64,000 nt of DNA from Chloroflexus aurantiacus J-10-fl (lineage in GTDB: Bacteria > Chloroflexota > Chloroflexia > Chloroflexales > Chloroflexaceae). The notes under the pieces were generated by a model. The model worked only from the letters and a program-made list of their open reading frames with translations. It made no database searches and was not told where the DNA came from. Location: contig NC_010175.1 of NCBI RefSeq assembly GCF_000018865.1, positions 2,108,001 through 2,172,000 on the forward strand, in the 5' to 3' direction. The position numbers were made by a program, and so were the translations under genes. How positions within the stretch are numbered: the first letter of the stretch is position 1; every line of letters starts with the position of its first letter. This document shows positions 50,434-59,800 of the stretch, piece after piece.

Positions 50434-51519
50434 CTACTTGGCACCGACCTCACCACGAATAAAGCGCTCGGTCAAATCGCGCGCTTCATAGTCGGTGAAC
50501 TGGCGAGGCGGTGTCTTCATAAAATAGCTGCTGGGGCCGTAGAGTGCGCCGGCAATCCCCCGATCAAGAGCCAGTTTAGCACAGCGAATGGCATCGATCA
50601 CCACGCCCGCCGAGTTGGGCGAGTCCCACACCTCCAGTTTCAGCTCCAGATTGAGCGGCACGTCGCCGAAGGTGGTGCCTTCCATACGGATGTAGCACCA
50701 CTTGCGATCCCCCAGCCACGGTACATAGTCGCTCGGCCCGACGTGTACCTGTTCAGCCGGCAACTCGTACCCCAACTGTGAAGTGACGGCATTGGTCTTG
50801 CTGATCTTCTTGCTCTCCAGACGCTCACGTTCGAGCATGTTGAGAAAGTCGGTATTGCCGCCGAAATTCAACTGGTAGGTACGGTCGAGACGAACACCAC
50901 GCTCCTTGAAGAGGGTTGTCAACACGCGGTGAGTGATGGTTGCACCGACCTGACTCTTGATGTCATCGCCGATAATCGGCAGCCCCTTCTCCTCGAATCG
51001 GCGTCGCCAGTATTCCTGGCTGGCAATGAAGACCGGAATGCAGTTGATAAATGCACAACCGGCATCGAGTACCTGTTCTACGTACCACTTGGTTGCCATC
51101 TCACTGCCGACCGGCAGAAAATTGACGACAACATCCGTTTTTGTCTCGCGGAGAATGCCCACAATATCGTCGGTATCGCGCTTCGATTTACGGATCACCG
51201 TACTGAGGTACTTGCCGATGCCATCGTGGGTCATCCCACGAGATACCGGTACACCCAGCTTCGGTACATCGGCGAAGCGATAGGTGTTGTTTGGTTCGGC
51301 GAAGATCGCCTCGGACAGATCACGATCAACCTTGGTATCGGCAATATCAAATGCCGCCGAGAACTCGATATCGCCAATGTGGTAGCCGCCCAGGTTGACG
51401 TGCATCAGACCGGGGATGTCATCGCCATCACGGGCATTGCGGTAGTAATGGACGCCCTGTACCAGTGAGGAGGCGCAATTGCCAACGCCAATAATCGCAA
51501 CGCGGATCTTCTTGCTCAC
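50434..51519 (-). CDS. Inositol-3-phosphate synthase (MIPS)
   Basis: This 361-residue enzyme converts glucose-6-phosphate to 1D-myo-inositol-3-phosphate with NAD. The NAD site is [17 protein letters not shown]. Family motifs include [53 protein letters not shown] and [13 protein letters not shown]. It ends [17 protein letters not shown]. The length matches the actinobacterial/archaeal group. The product can feed phosphatidylinositol or compatible solutes. The adjacent GT2 gene may use a derived lipid. Confidence 0.94.
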   Translation of the reverse strand: MSKKIRVAIIGVGNCASSLVQGVHYYRNARDGDDIPGLMHVNLGGYHIGDIEFSAAFDIADTKVDRDLSEAIFAEPNNTYRFADVPKLGVPVSRGMTHDGIGKYLSTVIRKSKRDTDDIVGILRETKTDVVVNFLPVGSEMATKWYVEQVLDAGCAFINCIPVFIASQEYWRRRFEEKGLPIIGDDIKSQVGATITHRVLTTLFKERGVRLDRTYQLNFGGNTDFLNMLERERLESKKISKTNAVTSQLGYELPAEQVHVGPSDYVPWLGDRKWCYIRMEGTTFGDVPLNLELKLEVWDSPNSAGVVIDAIRCAKLALDRGIAGALYGPSSYFMKTPPRQFTDYEARDLTERFIRGEVGAK

Positions 51520-51944
51520 AGCGCTTCTTTCCTTTCAACACAGCTTTATGAGGCAGTAGCCGCAGCGTGGCGGCGTGGATCAACACGACATTGTACTCTT
51601 GTCGCGACACTTTGTAAAATGCCGCGTTGTGGTGCGGTGCAGGTAAGGGGGTGACCGGGCAGGAATGCGTGCAGCCTCTACACAGGGCGATGTGTTGTGC
51701 GATGCGCAGACGTTGCGCGAACGCTGCGATGGCACCTGGATTGCGCGAAACGACCGTGAAACCGTGCGATGGACGTGCATCTATACAGCGCACAGGCGTG
51801 CAGAAGCAACAAATCGGACGCGCTGGATGCCAGAGGGATACTATCCAGGCAATGCCACATCAAATCTGATACAGCCCAGTACAGGACACACGATCCAACA
51901 TGGAGCCTTTCTCTCGTATGACAATGTGAACGGCCCATGCACCG
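51520..51944. other. Intergenic, no convincing gene
   Basis: Open frames exist on both strands, the best being a 113-codon plus-strand frame from 51665, but they have no ribosome-binding site and no family signature. The sequence could be the remnant of a degraded gene. Confidence 0.4.
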
Positions 51945-51979
51945 CCCGTAGGGGCGGGTTCGGAACCCGCCCCTACGGG
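51945..51979. repeat. Perfect GC-rich palindrome
   Basis: CCCGTAGGGGCGGGTT, loop CGG, AACCCGCCCCTACGGG: a perfect 16-base stem. Palindromes around GTAGGGGCGGGTT are common dispersed repeats in several phyla, from memory. It may also terminate transcription in this long gap. Confidence 0.75.
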
Positions 51980-52136
51980 ACCTGTACCTCTGTATTATGC
52001 AAGTGATTCCTACGGATCGTCGCAAATAGGATCGATAGTCACGGAGGGCCGCCTATCCGGTGCCAGGCAATGATGCACAGTATCACTCAAGGTTTGCAGA
52101 CCACTGCGGGGGTAGAACCATCAGCAAGGCTTTGCT

Positions 52137-52150
52137 GTGAAAAAAGTCAC
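52137..52150 (+). promoter_or_regulatory. Crp/Fnr-type operator of the NnrS-like gene
   Basis: GTGAA-AAAA-GTCAC matches the nirK and ferredoxin palindromes with one changed base. TATGCT at 52173-52178 lies exactly 36 bases from its start, so the centre is at about -41.5, the same geometry as at nirK. The GTG inside the site would be an in-frame start only for a longer, unlikely protein. Confidence 0.65.
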
Positions 52151-52265
52151 AGCGAGCTTTGTTGCAGCATCTTATGCTGGAACACAAGGAAACTCACTCG
52201 AACCACGTAGACAGCCTGACGGTAGTGTTGATAGAGACAGGTTCACAGCAATGGGGAGATACGCC

Positions 52266-53384
52266 ATGACCATATCAAGGTATGCTTTTGGGTTGCGGGT
52301 AGCATTCGCTGCCGGCGTCATGGTGATGCTGGTTAGCGCGCTCTGGGCAGGCTTATTACGGATCGGCTGGGCTTTACCCTTCTCACCCATCGCGCTGGCT
52401 GCGCTCCACGGTCAACTTTTCGTTGGCGGCATGCTCGGTACAGTCATTGGGCTGGAACGGGCGGTAGCGATTGGGCGCCCCTGGGCTTTTGCCGGGCCAC
52501 TGTTGACTCTCAGCGGTGGATTGGGATTGCTGCTGGGATTGCCGACTACCCTCGGTGCGTTGCTTATCAGTAGCGGCAGTTTTGGCCTGCTCATCATCTT
52601 TGCCACCCTGCTCAAGCGCCAACCGGCTCGTTTTCTGATTACGATGGCGCTCGGTGGGCTGGCGTGGTTCGGCGGTAACCTGATCTGGCTTAGTGGCAAA
52701 CCTTTAGCGCTGGCCTCACTCTGGTGGATCGGCTTTCTGACCCTGACCATCTTCGGTGAACGGCTGGAACTGGGCAGGCTGCGCCAGTTGCCGGTTCATG
52801 CGTTCTGGAGCTTTAGTCTGAGTGTCGGGTTGATCTGGTTGGGGCTGTTATGGTCATTGTTTGATTATGTCAATAGCTCGCGCATTGCCGGCCTCGGCCT
52901 GCTGGGCAGTGGGTTGTGGTTATTAGCCTATGACATCGGACGCCGGACGATTCGCCGGCCTGGATTACCCCGCTTCAGCGCGACCTGTATGCTCTCAGGC
53001 AGTGCGTGGCTGGCAATTGGTGGCCTGCTGATGGTGATGGTTGGCGGTGTCTATGGCGGCTTTCCTTACGACGCCATCCTGCACAGCGTCTTTGTCGGCT
53101 TTGTCTTTGCGATGATTTTTGGACATGCTCCGATCATCATTCCCGCTCTGCTGAAGGTGCCGTTGCGCTTTAGCAACTGGAGTTATCTGCCCCTGGGATT
53201 ATTACACCTCTCACTGGTACTGCGTATGACCGGTGATCTGCTGATGGTGATCGAACTACGGCGCTGGGGTGGGATGTTGAATGCGGTGAGTATTGTGGTG
53301 TTTCTGTTGATCACAGCGGGGAGTGTACTCGTCGCCCGCCAACAGCGGGTGGCGGTAGCGCATGACCAAATTGGGGTTCAGTGA
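52266..53384 (+). CDS. Polytopic membrane protein, NnrS-like
   Basis: This is a 372-residue protein with about ten to twelve helices. Conserved-looking intramembrane histidines occur in ALHGQLFVGGMLGTVIGLER, LHSVFVGFVFAMIFGHAP and LGLLHLSLVLRMTGDLL. These resemble NnrS and related haem-copper-type membrane proteins involved in nitric-oxide stress. Assignment rests on these motifs and on the shared operator with nirK. The ATG at 52266 has GGGGAG 8 bases upstream. An open extension to 52137 would include the operator and promoter, so it is rejected. Confidence 0.55.
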   Translation: MTISRYAFGLRVAFAAGVMVMLVSALWAGLLRIGWALPFSPIALAALHGQLFVGGMLGTVIGLERAVAIGRPWAFAGPLLTLSGGLGLLLGLPTTLGALLISSGSFGLLIIFATLLKRQPARFLITMALGGLAWFGGNLIWLSGKPLALASLWWIGFLTLTIFGERLELGRLRQLPVHAFWSFSLSVGLIWLGLLWSLFDYVNSSRIAGLGLLGSGLWLLAYDIGRRTIRRPGLPRFSATCMLSGSAWLAIGGLLMVMVGGVYGGFPYDAILHSVFVGFVFAMIFGHAPIIIPALLKVPLRFSNWSYLPLGLLHLSLVLRMTGDLLMVIELRRWGGMLNAVSIVVFLLITAGSVLVARQQRVAVAHDQIGVQ

Positions 53385-53475
53385 TGAGCAGCTACCTGCT
53401 GCCAACGATGAATGTGCATCCAGGCACCAGGCTTCTCTTTCCGCCGTAATGTCATTATGCGATGCAGGTATATAC

Positions 53476-53877
53476 TTATCCTTGATTTTTGATCTGTTCA
53501 GCAAACTGTTGAAAATCACTTATTCGATGAAGTAATTCATACAGTTGTTCAAGGTCAACAGAAACGTATTCAGGCACCAGAATATTGCGTAATCCGACTA
53601 TACCACAAAGTGTATTGGCCAGATGATGATCAACATAGCCGGCACAGTGTAGAAGGTCTATACATTCAGCATATGTGGAGGGGATTCCCAGGTTATGCCG
53701 GCTAACAATCTGGCAACTTATATCAATTACCATCTGAATAGCTTCCAGAAAACCATAGCGCAGTGCCCACTCCAGATGTGTGTTCTGTCGCACATCGGCG
53801 AGAGAATACGTTTGCGCAAAACGCTGAAGCTCGCGCACAGTGGTTTCCAGCCGCTGTAATCGCTCTAACACGATCAT
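53476..53877 (-). CDS. HepT-like HEPN protein with degenerate catalytic motif
   Basis: This is a 133-residue helical protein of the HEPN (DUF86) family, the RNase toxin of HepT/MntA modules. The family active-site motif R-x4-H-x-Y appears as R97-NILV-P102-E-Y104, so the catalytic His is Pro while the Tyr that MntA modifies remains. HLEWALRYGFLEAIQMVIDI and AGYVDHHLANTLCGIVGLRN are typical HepT segments. Its ATG overlaps the stop of the MntA gene (ATGA). It is probably an inactive toxin or a non-nucleolytic member. Confidence 0.8.
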   Translation of the reverse strand: MIVLERLQRLETTVRELQRFAQTYSLADVRQNTHLEWALRYGFLEAIQMVIDISCQIVSRHNLGIPSTYAECIDLLHCAGYVDHHLANTLCGIVGLRNILVPEYVSVDLEQLYELLHRISDFQQFAEQIKNQG

Positions 53878-54293
53878 CCCCCTTTGCCGAACTGCCCGCT
53901 CTCCAGACGCTCGCGAAAGGCATTCATCACCATCGTCCGTAGAAAGGATGTATCCAGATAGTGCAAGATAATCCTGGCCTTAACATCAGCAAAGATGTCG
54001 GGGTCTCGACAAAACAACAGTTTCCCTTCGGCAATAACCCGGTAGGCGAGCAGGGGATTACGTTCAAGCGCCACGTTTAGCACACATAGATCAACGGTTC
54101 GACCGAGCGCTGTCTCCAGGGAAGCAGCGAGTTTTCCCGTTTCCAGGAGTGACCAGGGACGGGTAACGTAGATGCCAATATCTGCATCGCTCCAGGGGTG
54201 CGCTGTATTTCTCGCCAGCGAACCGAAGAGCATAGCAAAAACAATTGAGTCATGGGCTTCCAGCAGATCACGCGCTTGTTCCAATTGTGTCAT
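53874..54293 (-). CDS. MntA-like minimal nucleotidyltransferase (antitoxin)
   Basis: This 139-residue protein has the nucleotidyltransferase signature FGSLARNTAHPWSDADIGIYV, with the GS and DxD residues intact. VDLCVLN supplies the third acidic residue. In HepT/MntA systems this enzyme adds AMP to the Tyr of HepT and neutralises it. It is the upstream gene of the pair and overlaps HepT by 4 bases. It is unrelated in function to its neighbours, so the pair is probably horizontally acquired (inference). Confidence 0.88.
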   Translation of the reverse strand: MTQLEQARDLLEAHDSIVFAMLFGSLARNTAHPWSDADIGIYVTRPWSLLETGKLAASLETALGRTVDLCVLNVALERNPLLAYRVIAEGKLLFCRDPDIFADVKARIILHYLDTSFLRTMVMNAFRERLESGQFGKGG

Positions 54294-54670
54294 TGCCTCA
54301 GACTGTTCTATACTGAATAATCACTGTTCGCGAGAAGCGAACAGGTTCGCCGCTTTGTAGATGCTCTAAACGTGTTTAGCGCAACAACTGGCGATAGTTA
54401 CCGGCGCTTTGCTCCATCGTTATTCGCCAATACCGGCTCATTCCCCAGGCATCTACGGTGTGTTCAGTATAGCGCTTCTCCACAACTGTGGCAATTGCTA
54501 CGCTGGAAGCCTGATCTGTCGGGCAGCGCAGGTCTACGCCTGGTAGCGCGAAGTGGCCGGCTCACCGTAACCTATCCCACTCCAGTCACAGAGATGAACC
54601 GGTGCGGAAGTATTGCATCCACCCTCGATGCAACATCGGGTTCTGACGACTGATAGATTACCCTGATCGC
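54294..54670. other. Intergenic, no convincing gene
   Basis: A 93-codon open frame (54372-54653) has no ribosome-binding site or recognisable features. TTGCATC (54613-54619) and GATGCAA (54627-54633) form a short stem after the end of the YbbR gene. Confidence 0.45.
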
Positions 54671-55999
54671 CTAGCCACCGTCCGGGGTGGGCGTCGGCTC
54701 GATTTCCGGTGACGGTTGGGGAGAGGGTGATGGGGTCGGGGTTGGCGTCGGCTCTGGGATAATCACCACTGTCACGGTTGGCGCTTCACCCACGATGCTG
54801 ACCCCATCAGGCAGCAGGGGTTGGACAGGGAACTGATAGGCACCAGGAGCAAGTCCGCTGACGTTAATGGTTGCTTCCAGCGGCGTCGCCGCCAGGGCAT
54901 TCAGTTGGGCACTGGTACCGGCGAAGGTTATCTCAACGACCTCTGGTGATACGGTGACAAGGAGACCATTTTCTAAACCGTCGATCACAATCTCGACCGG
55001 TAAGCGAATCTGGAATGGCAAGGTAATTGGTGTGATCTCAACCGTTACCCGCACAGCGTTCGACTCGCCCTGAGCCGGCGAAGTACCGGTCGGGATGATT
55101 AACGGTACGATGCGCACCACCGTCTCACGAGCGTTGGCGATATCGATAGCTTCTGTCTGCAACAGGTTGATCGCGTCAAGCGGGCCAGAACTACCGGTAA
55201 GGGTGATTAATGGCGGATCAACCTTGATATCGGTGACGGCAAATCCCGGCGCCGGTGAGCCGATGATAATCGGCGAAACCGGCACCAGTCGCAGACCAAC
55301 CACCGGATTAATCGGGATAACGACAGTCACCGTTGCCGGTCGAACCTGCACTCCTTCAACCGGCTGATTATTGTTATCAACCGGCGTCAGGTTCAACGGT
55401 GCAACATACGATGCGCGAAGTTGCGCGATATTAGCCACAGTCCGCACCGCCGCTACCCGCACAACCCGACTTTGCGGACCACTCACCGTTACGGTGTCGA
55501 TCAAATTACCGTTGTAGCGTATCTCTGGATCACCGCGCTCAAAACTAAATGGTGGCGAACCAACGATTTCAAGACGAATGGGGACGGTCACAGTTTCTAC
55601 AGGCTCGATACGTATACTGATAGCAGACGGTTCGATCCCTCCCGCCGGCACACTGAACGAGAGGTTGCTGCGCGTTGGTTGAACATTGATCGGCACCAGG
55701 TGATCGCCGGGACCAAGATTACTCAGATCGGCCACAACCCGGATATCAACCGGACGTAACTCCGAGCGCTGTCGGCGATCAGTGCGGAGGGTGACGTCAA
55801 CGAGTGGAAACGAGGTTGTCGGCAACCCATTCGCATCAACGATCACCATATCTTCAGCCAGGCCAACGATCTGGAGCGTGAGGTCCTCGAAACGGGCCGT
55901 CTCTTCAGGATTCTCGCTGAAAGAAACAAACGACCAGAGGGCAAAGCTCAGACCAAAGGCCAGGAACGCCCGCAACACGATTGAACGCACGCCATTCAT
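54671..55999 (-). CDS. YbbR-domain protein (CdaR-type regulator of the c-di-AMP cyclase)
   Basis: This 442-residue protein has one N-terminal membrane helix (VLRAFLAFGLSFALWSFVSF) and about four tandem YbbR beta domains (LQIVGLAEDM..., LEIVGSPPFS..., and two more). It ends in a Pro/Thr/Ser-rich tail of about 30 residues. In Firmicutes, YbbR/CdaR binds and modulates the CdaA cyclase from outside the membrane. It overlaps the cyclase gene by 4 bases (ATGA), the classic pairing. The proline-rich tail is an addition that could reach the wall. Confidence 0.9.
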   Translation of the reverse strand: MNGVRSIVLRAFLAFGLSFALWSFVSFSENPEETARFEDLTLQIVGLAEDMVIVDANGLPTTSFPLVDVTLRTDRRQRSELRPVDIRVVADLSNLGPGDHLVPINVQPTRSNLSFSVPAGGIEPSAISIRIEPVETVTVPIRLEIVGSPPFSFERGDPEIRYNGNLIDTVTVSGPQSRVVRVAAVRTVANIAQLRASYVAPLNLTPVDNNNQPVEGVQVRPATVTVVIPINPVVGLRLVPVSPIIIGSPAPGFAVTDIKVDPPLITLTGSSGPLDAINLLQTEAIDIANARETVVRIVPLIIPTGTSPAQGESNAVRVTVEITPITLPFQIRLPVEIVIDGLENGLLVTVSPEVVEITFAGTSAQLNALAATPLEATINVSGLAPGAYQFPVQPLLPDGVSIVGEAPTVTVVIIPEPTPTPTPSPSPQPSPEIEPTPTPDGG

Positions 56000-56826
56000 G
56001 CCGCCCTCTTCGCTTCTTTCTCAAGCGGCACCTGCATCAGATCGGCCAGCATTGTCCGCAGCCGTGTCTCGGTTAAATAGCTCACCATGCGGCCATCACT
56101 GACGAGCGAGATAGCACCGGTCTCTTCTGACACAACGACGGCCAGTGCATCAGTCTGCTCGGTAATCCCCTTGGCCGCACGGTGGCGCGTACCGTACCGT
56201 CGTGGACCGGAAATATCTTCGCTAAGCGGTAGCACAACATTGGCTGCCAGAATCCGATTCCCGCGAATGATCACTGCCATATCGTGCAAGGGTGAGTTAG
56301 GAAAGAAAATATTGAGCAAAAGCGGCGTGGAAATACGCGAGTCGAGAATCACACCACGGTCGGCAAATTCCTGCAACTGGGTGCGGCGTTCAATCACAAT
56401 CAGTGCCCCAACCCCCTGCTGCGAGAGCTGTGCTGCTGCGCGACTGATCACCGTAATCGTCTCCAACAGCTCAGAGCGATTGGCACCACCAAACGGTCGC
56501 CCGAAGAGGTCACTCGACCGACCAAGGCTCTCTAGCGCCCGTCGCAACTCCGGCTGGAAAAGGACGGGAATAGCCACGATCAATGCCGGCGAGATGACAT
56601 TCACAATCAACCAGGTGAGGAGCGTAAGCCGATCACTGGCGATAGCAGGCATCAGAAAAGCGATAGCCAGCAAAATACCAACCCCGCGCAGCAACTGGAC
56701 AGCGCGCGTGCCACGCACAATGCCCAACAGCCAGTAAAAGAAGGCTGTAACAATGAAAATGTCGATCAGCGCGAATGGTGAGGTAAGCGGATTTAACCGC
56801 GTCCAGAGACGCTCAAGCTCTATCAT
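55996..56826 (-). CDS. cdaA: CdaA-type diadenylate cyclase (altered DGA motif)
   Basis: This 276-residue protein makes c-di-AMP from two ATP. Three N-terminal helices (about 20-100) precede the DAC domain. The domain has FQPELRRALESLGR, GALIVIERRTQL, LHDMAVIIRGNRIL and YGTRHRAAKGITEQTDA. The RHR motif is intact, but the usual DGA reads D182-M183-A184. VVSEETGAISLV follows as usual. It is 2 bases after the TPR gene and overlaps YbbR. The PgpH-type phosphodiesterase at 32353 would be its counterpart. Confidence 0.9.
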   Translation of the reverse strand: MIELERLWTRLNPLTSPFALIDIFIVTAFFYWLLGIVRGTRAVQLLRGVGILLAIAFLMPAIASDRLTLLTWLIVNVISPALIVAIPVLFQPELRRALESLGRSSDLFGRPFGGANRSELLETITVISRAAAQLSQQGVGALIVIERRTQLQEFADRGVILDSRISTPLLLNIFFPNSPLHDMAVIIRGNRILAANVVLPLSEDISGPRRYGTRHRAAKGITEQTDALAVVVSEETGAISLVSDGRMVSYLTETRLRTMLADLMQVPLEKEAKRAA

Positions 56827-56828
56827 TG

Positions 56829-59800
56829 TTAACTCTGTGGCGGCGCCGACTTACGTTGCTCTAGCATACGATTGGCGGCACTTAACATAGCTTCTACCCG
56901 TTCTGTTTCGATTCCCGGCATCTTCAGCATTCGCCGGCAGAGCTGGCTGGCCTGGCCGTATTCCTCGCGCCGCATCAGCATGTCGTAGAGCATGTAGTAG
57001 GCTTCCAGGTCTTGTTGATCAAGCCCAATGATCTGATGTAGTTCAGCGATAGCATTATCGTAATCGCGTTGTTGGGCAAAGATACGGGCAATCTGCTTCT
57101 TCTCGCTGATAGCCTCTTTGGTGCGACGGGCCAGCGTATGCATGAGTGCCAGCCATTGGCGGGCATCAATGTCGTTCGGTGCGATCTGAACAATCCGATC
57201 ATACATCTCTCGCGCCCGCTCGTGATCGCTAAGCATCCAGTAGGTCTGGGCAACTTCTTGCAACGAGGCGACCGCATCTTTCAGTTGACCGGCCCGCTTT
57301 TGTAATTCACTCACCCGTACCAGACCGGCCAGCCCTTGATCGAGATAGCCACGGCGCAGTTGCATGCGAGCCAGGCGACTACCCATACCGATATGGTTTG
57401 GCGCCAGCCGTACCGCATATTCGAGCATTTCAATCGCCCGATCAAGCTGTTGCCGTTCCTCGTAATAGGTAGCCATTTCATCAAGCTGCGCCAGCGCCTC
57501 GGCCAGTTTTCCCTGCCGGAAATAGACTTCAGCCAGCTTGGTATAGATTGCACGGTCGTAAGGCAGCAATCGCTTCGCCTCTACCAGTGCCTGTTCAGCG
57601 CCGACCAGATCGTCGCTCATCGCATAGGCTTCGGCCATTCGTCGCACCAGAGCGGCGCGTGATGGCGGGATTGCAAAAGGATGGCGAAGGGTTGGATTGG
57701 GTGAAGTCTGGTCGGCAACAGCCTGGCCACGGCGGAGTTGTTCAAGCGCTTCTTCTGCCTTCCCAAGCGCAATATAACTATCGGCAGTTGCCTGATAAAC
57801 CAGGGCCGGCGGGAGCATCGGATCGGGTTCACTCGCCAGTAAGGCTTGTGCCTGATCCAGCTCCAGTAAGGCCATATTGTGTTGTTCGTGCTGTTGCTGA
57901 ATAATTGCCAGCATGTAGTGCAGCAGAGCGCGATCCTCAATCAAGAAGGCAGCGCGATACTCTGCCTGCACAGCGGCAAACTCGCCTGGCTGTTTCTTCA
58001 GTTCGGCCAGCACCGTCGCCAGCGAGTCCCAAATAACAGCGGGTTGCTCACCCATCAACGCCAGCGTGATATTCAACCGCGCCAGTGCGACAGGGTCATC
58101 GGGGGAACCCAATTCCAGCGCTTGCCGAAACTCATCGAGGGCAGCTTCAAACCGTTCGAGTTTGAGCAGGGCCAGACCGTACTGTGCATGTACGTCACGA
58201 TGTTTTGGCGCCCATTGCAGCAAACGCCGAAACTCTTCCAGCGCTTTATTGGTCTGTCCAAGCCGAAAATAGGTATTTGCCACCTGAAGCAACTGCTCAA
58301 CTGCCTCGTCAATGCGGCCAGTTTGCTTCAATAACTCGGCCAGTTTCGAGCGCGCATTGACCGTGTCGGGCGATAATTCGATAAAGCGAAAGTAGACGTC
58401 AATCGCTTTTTCTGCCTCACCACGCACACGGTACGTCTCGATCAGAAGTTGATACTTGGCAAGCGCCTCTTCAGGGCGACCCTGCCGTTCGTAGATTTCA
58501 CCCATCCGTAGATGGATCGGGAGATACTCAACGTTGTGATGGATGACCTCCAGACATGCATCGAGCGCCGCGTCGAGCAAGCCCTGGGTGAGATAGGTTC
58601 CACTCAGTTCGAGCCAGCCGGCGGTCACCTCATCAAGGCCGGTGGGATCGAGTGGAGTTGGTGGTGGGAATTCAGGCGTTGCCAGCGCTGTTGGTGCACT
58701 CATCCGTTCGAGCAGTGGTAACTGTTCGATGGCTACTGGCTCGACTGCTGGTGCCTGATCGTTATCGGGGATGTTTCCTGAACGGAGAAAATCCGTAATC
58801 GGTCGAATCTTCCCCCATCGCCCGGTATCCGTATCAGGAACAGGAGGCTCAGGTTCAGCCGGTGCCGGCTGTGGCTGCAAGACACCCGTCCCAATGGTTC
58901 GCAGCTTGGCGAACATATTGCGGTCGGCCAGCTCTTTTGCCCGATTCTTGAATTCGACTGCTCGATCACGCCCCCACCGCTTACTTGCCAGAAAATCGGC
59001 CAGTGTGCCGTAGAGGGTTGAAGCCCGGGCCAGATCACCAATTTGCTCGTAAACTGTTGCCGCACTCTCGTACATCGCAATGAGATCATCGGCCTCCGCT
59101 TTACCGATAGTCTCAAGATCAACCAGGCTAATCGTCAGCTCGAACTCTTGCGCAGCCTGGGGTAATTGCCCAAGGTCACGATAGACCTGTCCCAATGCGA
59201 AGTGGGCAGAGAGTGCATATTCGGGATCGCCGGCGGCACGGGTCAACACACCCACCGCCGCTTTGAGATTACCCCGCGACTGGTAGAGTAAGCCGAGTGA
59301 ATAGAGCACATCCGCTCGTTCGAGGCCAGCCTGCAGTGCCTGTTCGTAAAGTTCTACAGCCCGATCCTCATCACCGGCTTGCTGACATGCCATAGCCTCG
59401 GCAATGAGATGTTCTGGTTGCGACGCCGAACCCCTAAGGGCACCGGTTGGGAGTGACGGACGTAATCCACTCGTGCCACGCATGGCAACCGATGCCACCG
59501 GTTGCGTACCGAGCTGTTCACGCAGCCGGGTCGCAAGATCACGGGCAGCACGTTGATTGGGCACCAGGCGGAGTGCCCATTCGACCTCTTGTAACGCTGC
59601 GGCCAGATCACCCTGAGCAATCAGGCGCTGGGCCAGTTCCAGATGGGTATCGGCAGCTTCGGGAAGTGCACCAATGTCTTCGTAAAGCTGCGCCAACCGA
59701 CGGCGTTGATCATCAAGTTCCGGTTGAAGGGAGAGCAGTTCACGCAATGACTCGGCAGCCTGTAGCGAGCGACCCTGCGCACTATGGAGATCGGCTAACG

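Noticed and set aside
51665-52006. 113-residue plus-strand open frame
   Set aside because: It has no ribosome-binding site and runs into the GC-rich palindrome. A gene remnant is possible but cannot be supported.
54372-54653. 93-residue plus-strand open frame between MntA and YbbR genes
   Set aside because: No ribosome-binding site, no recognisable motif, and it is in the gap between unrelated genes.
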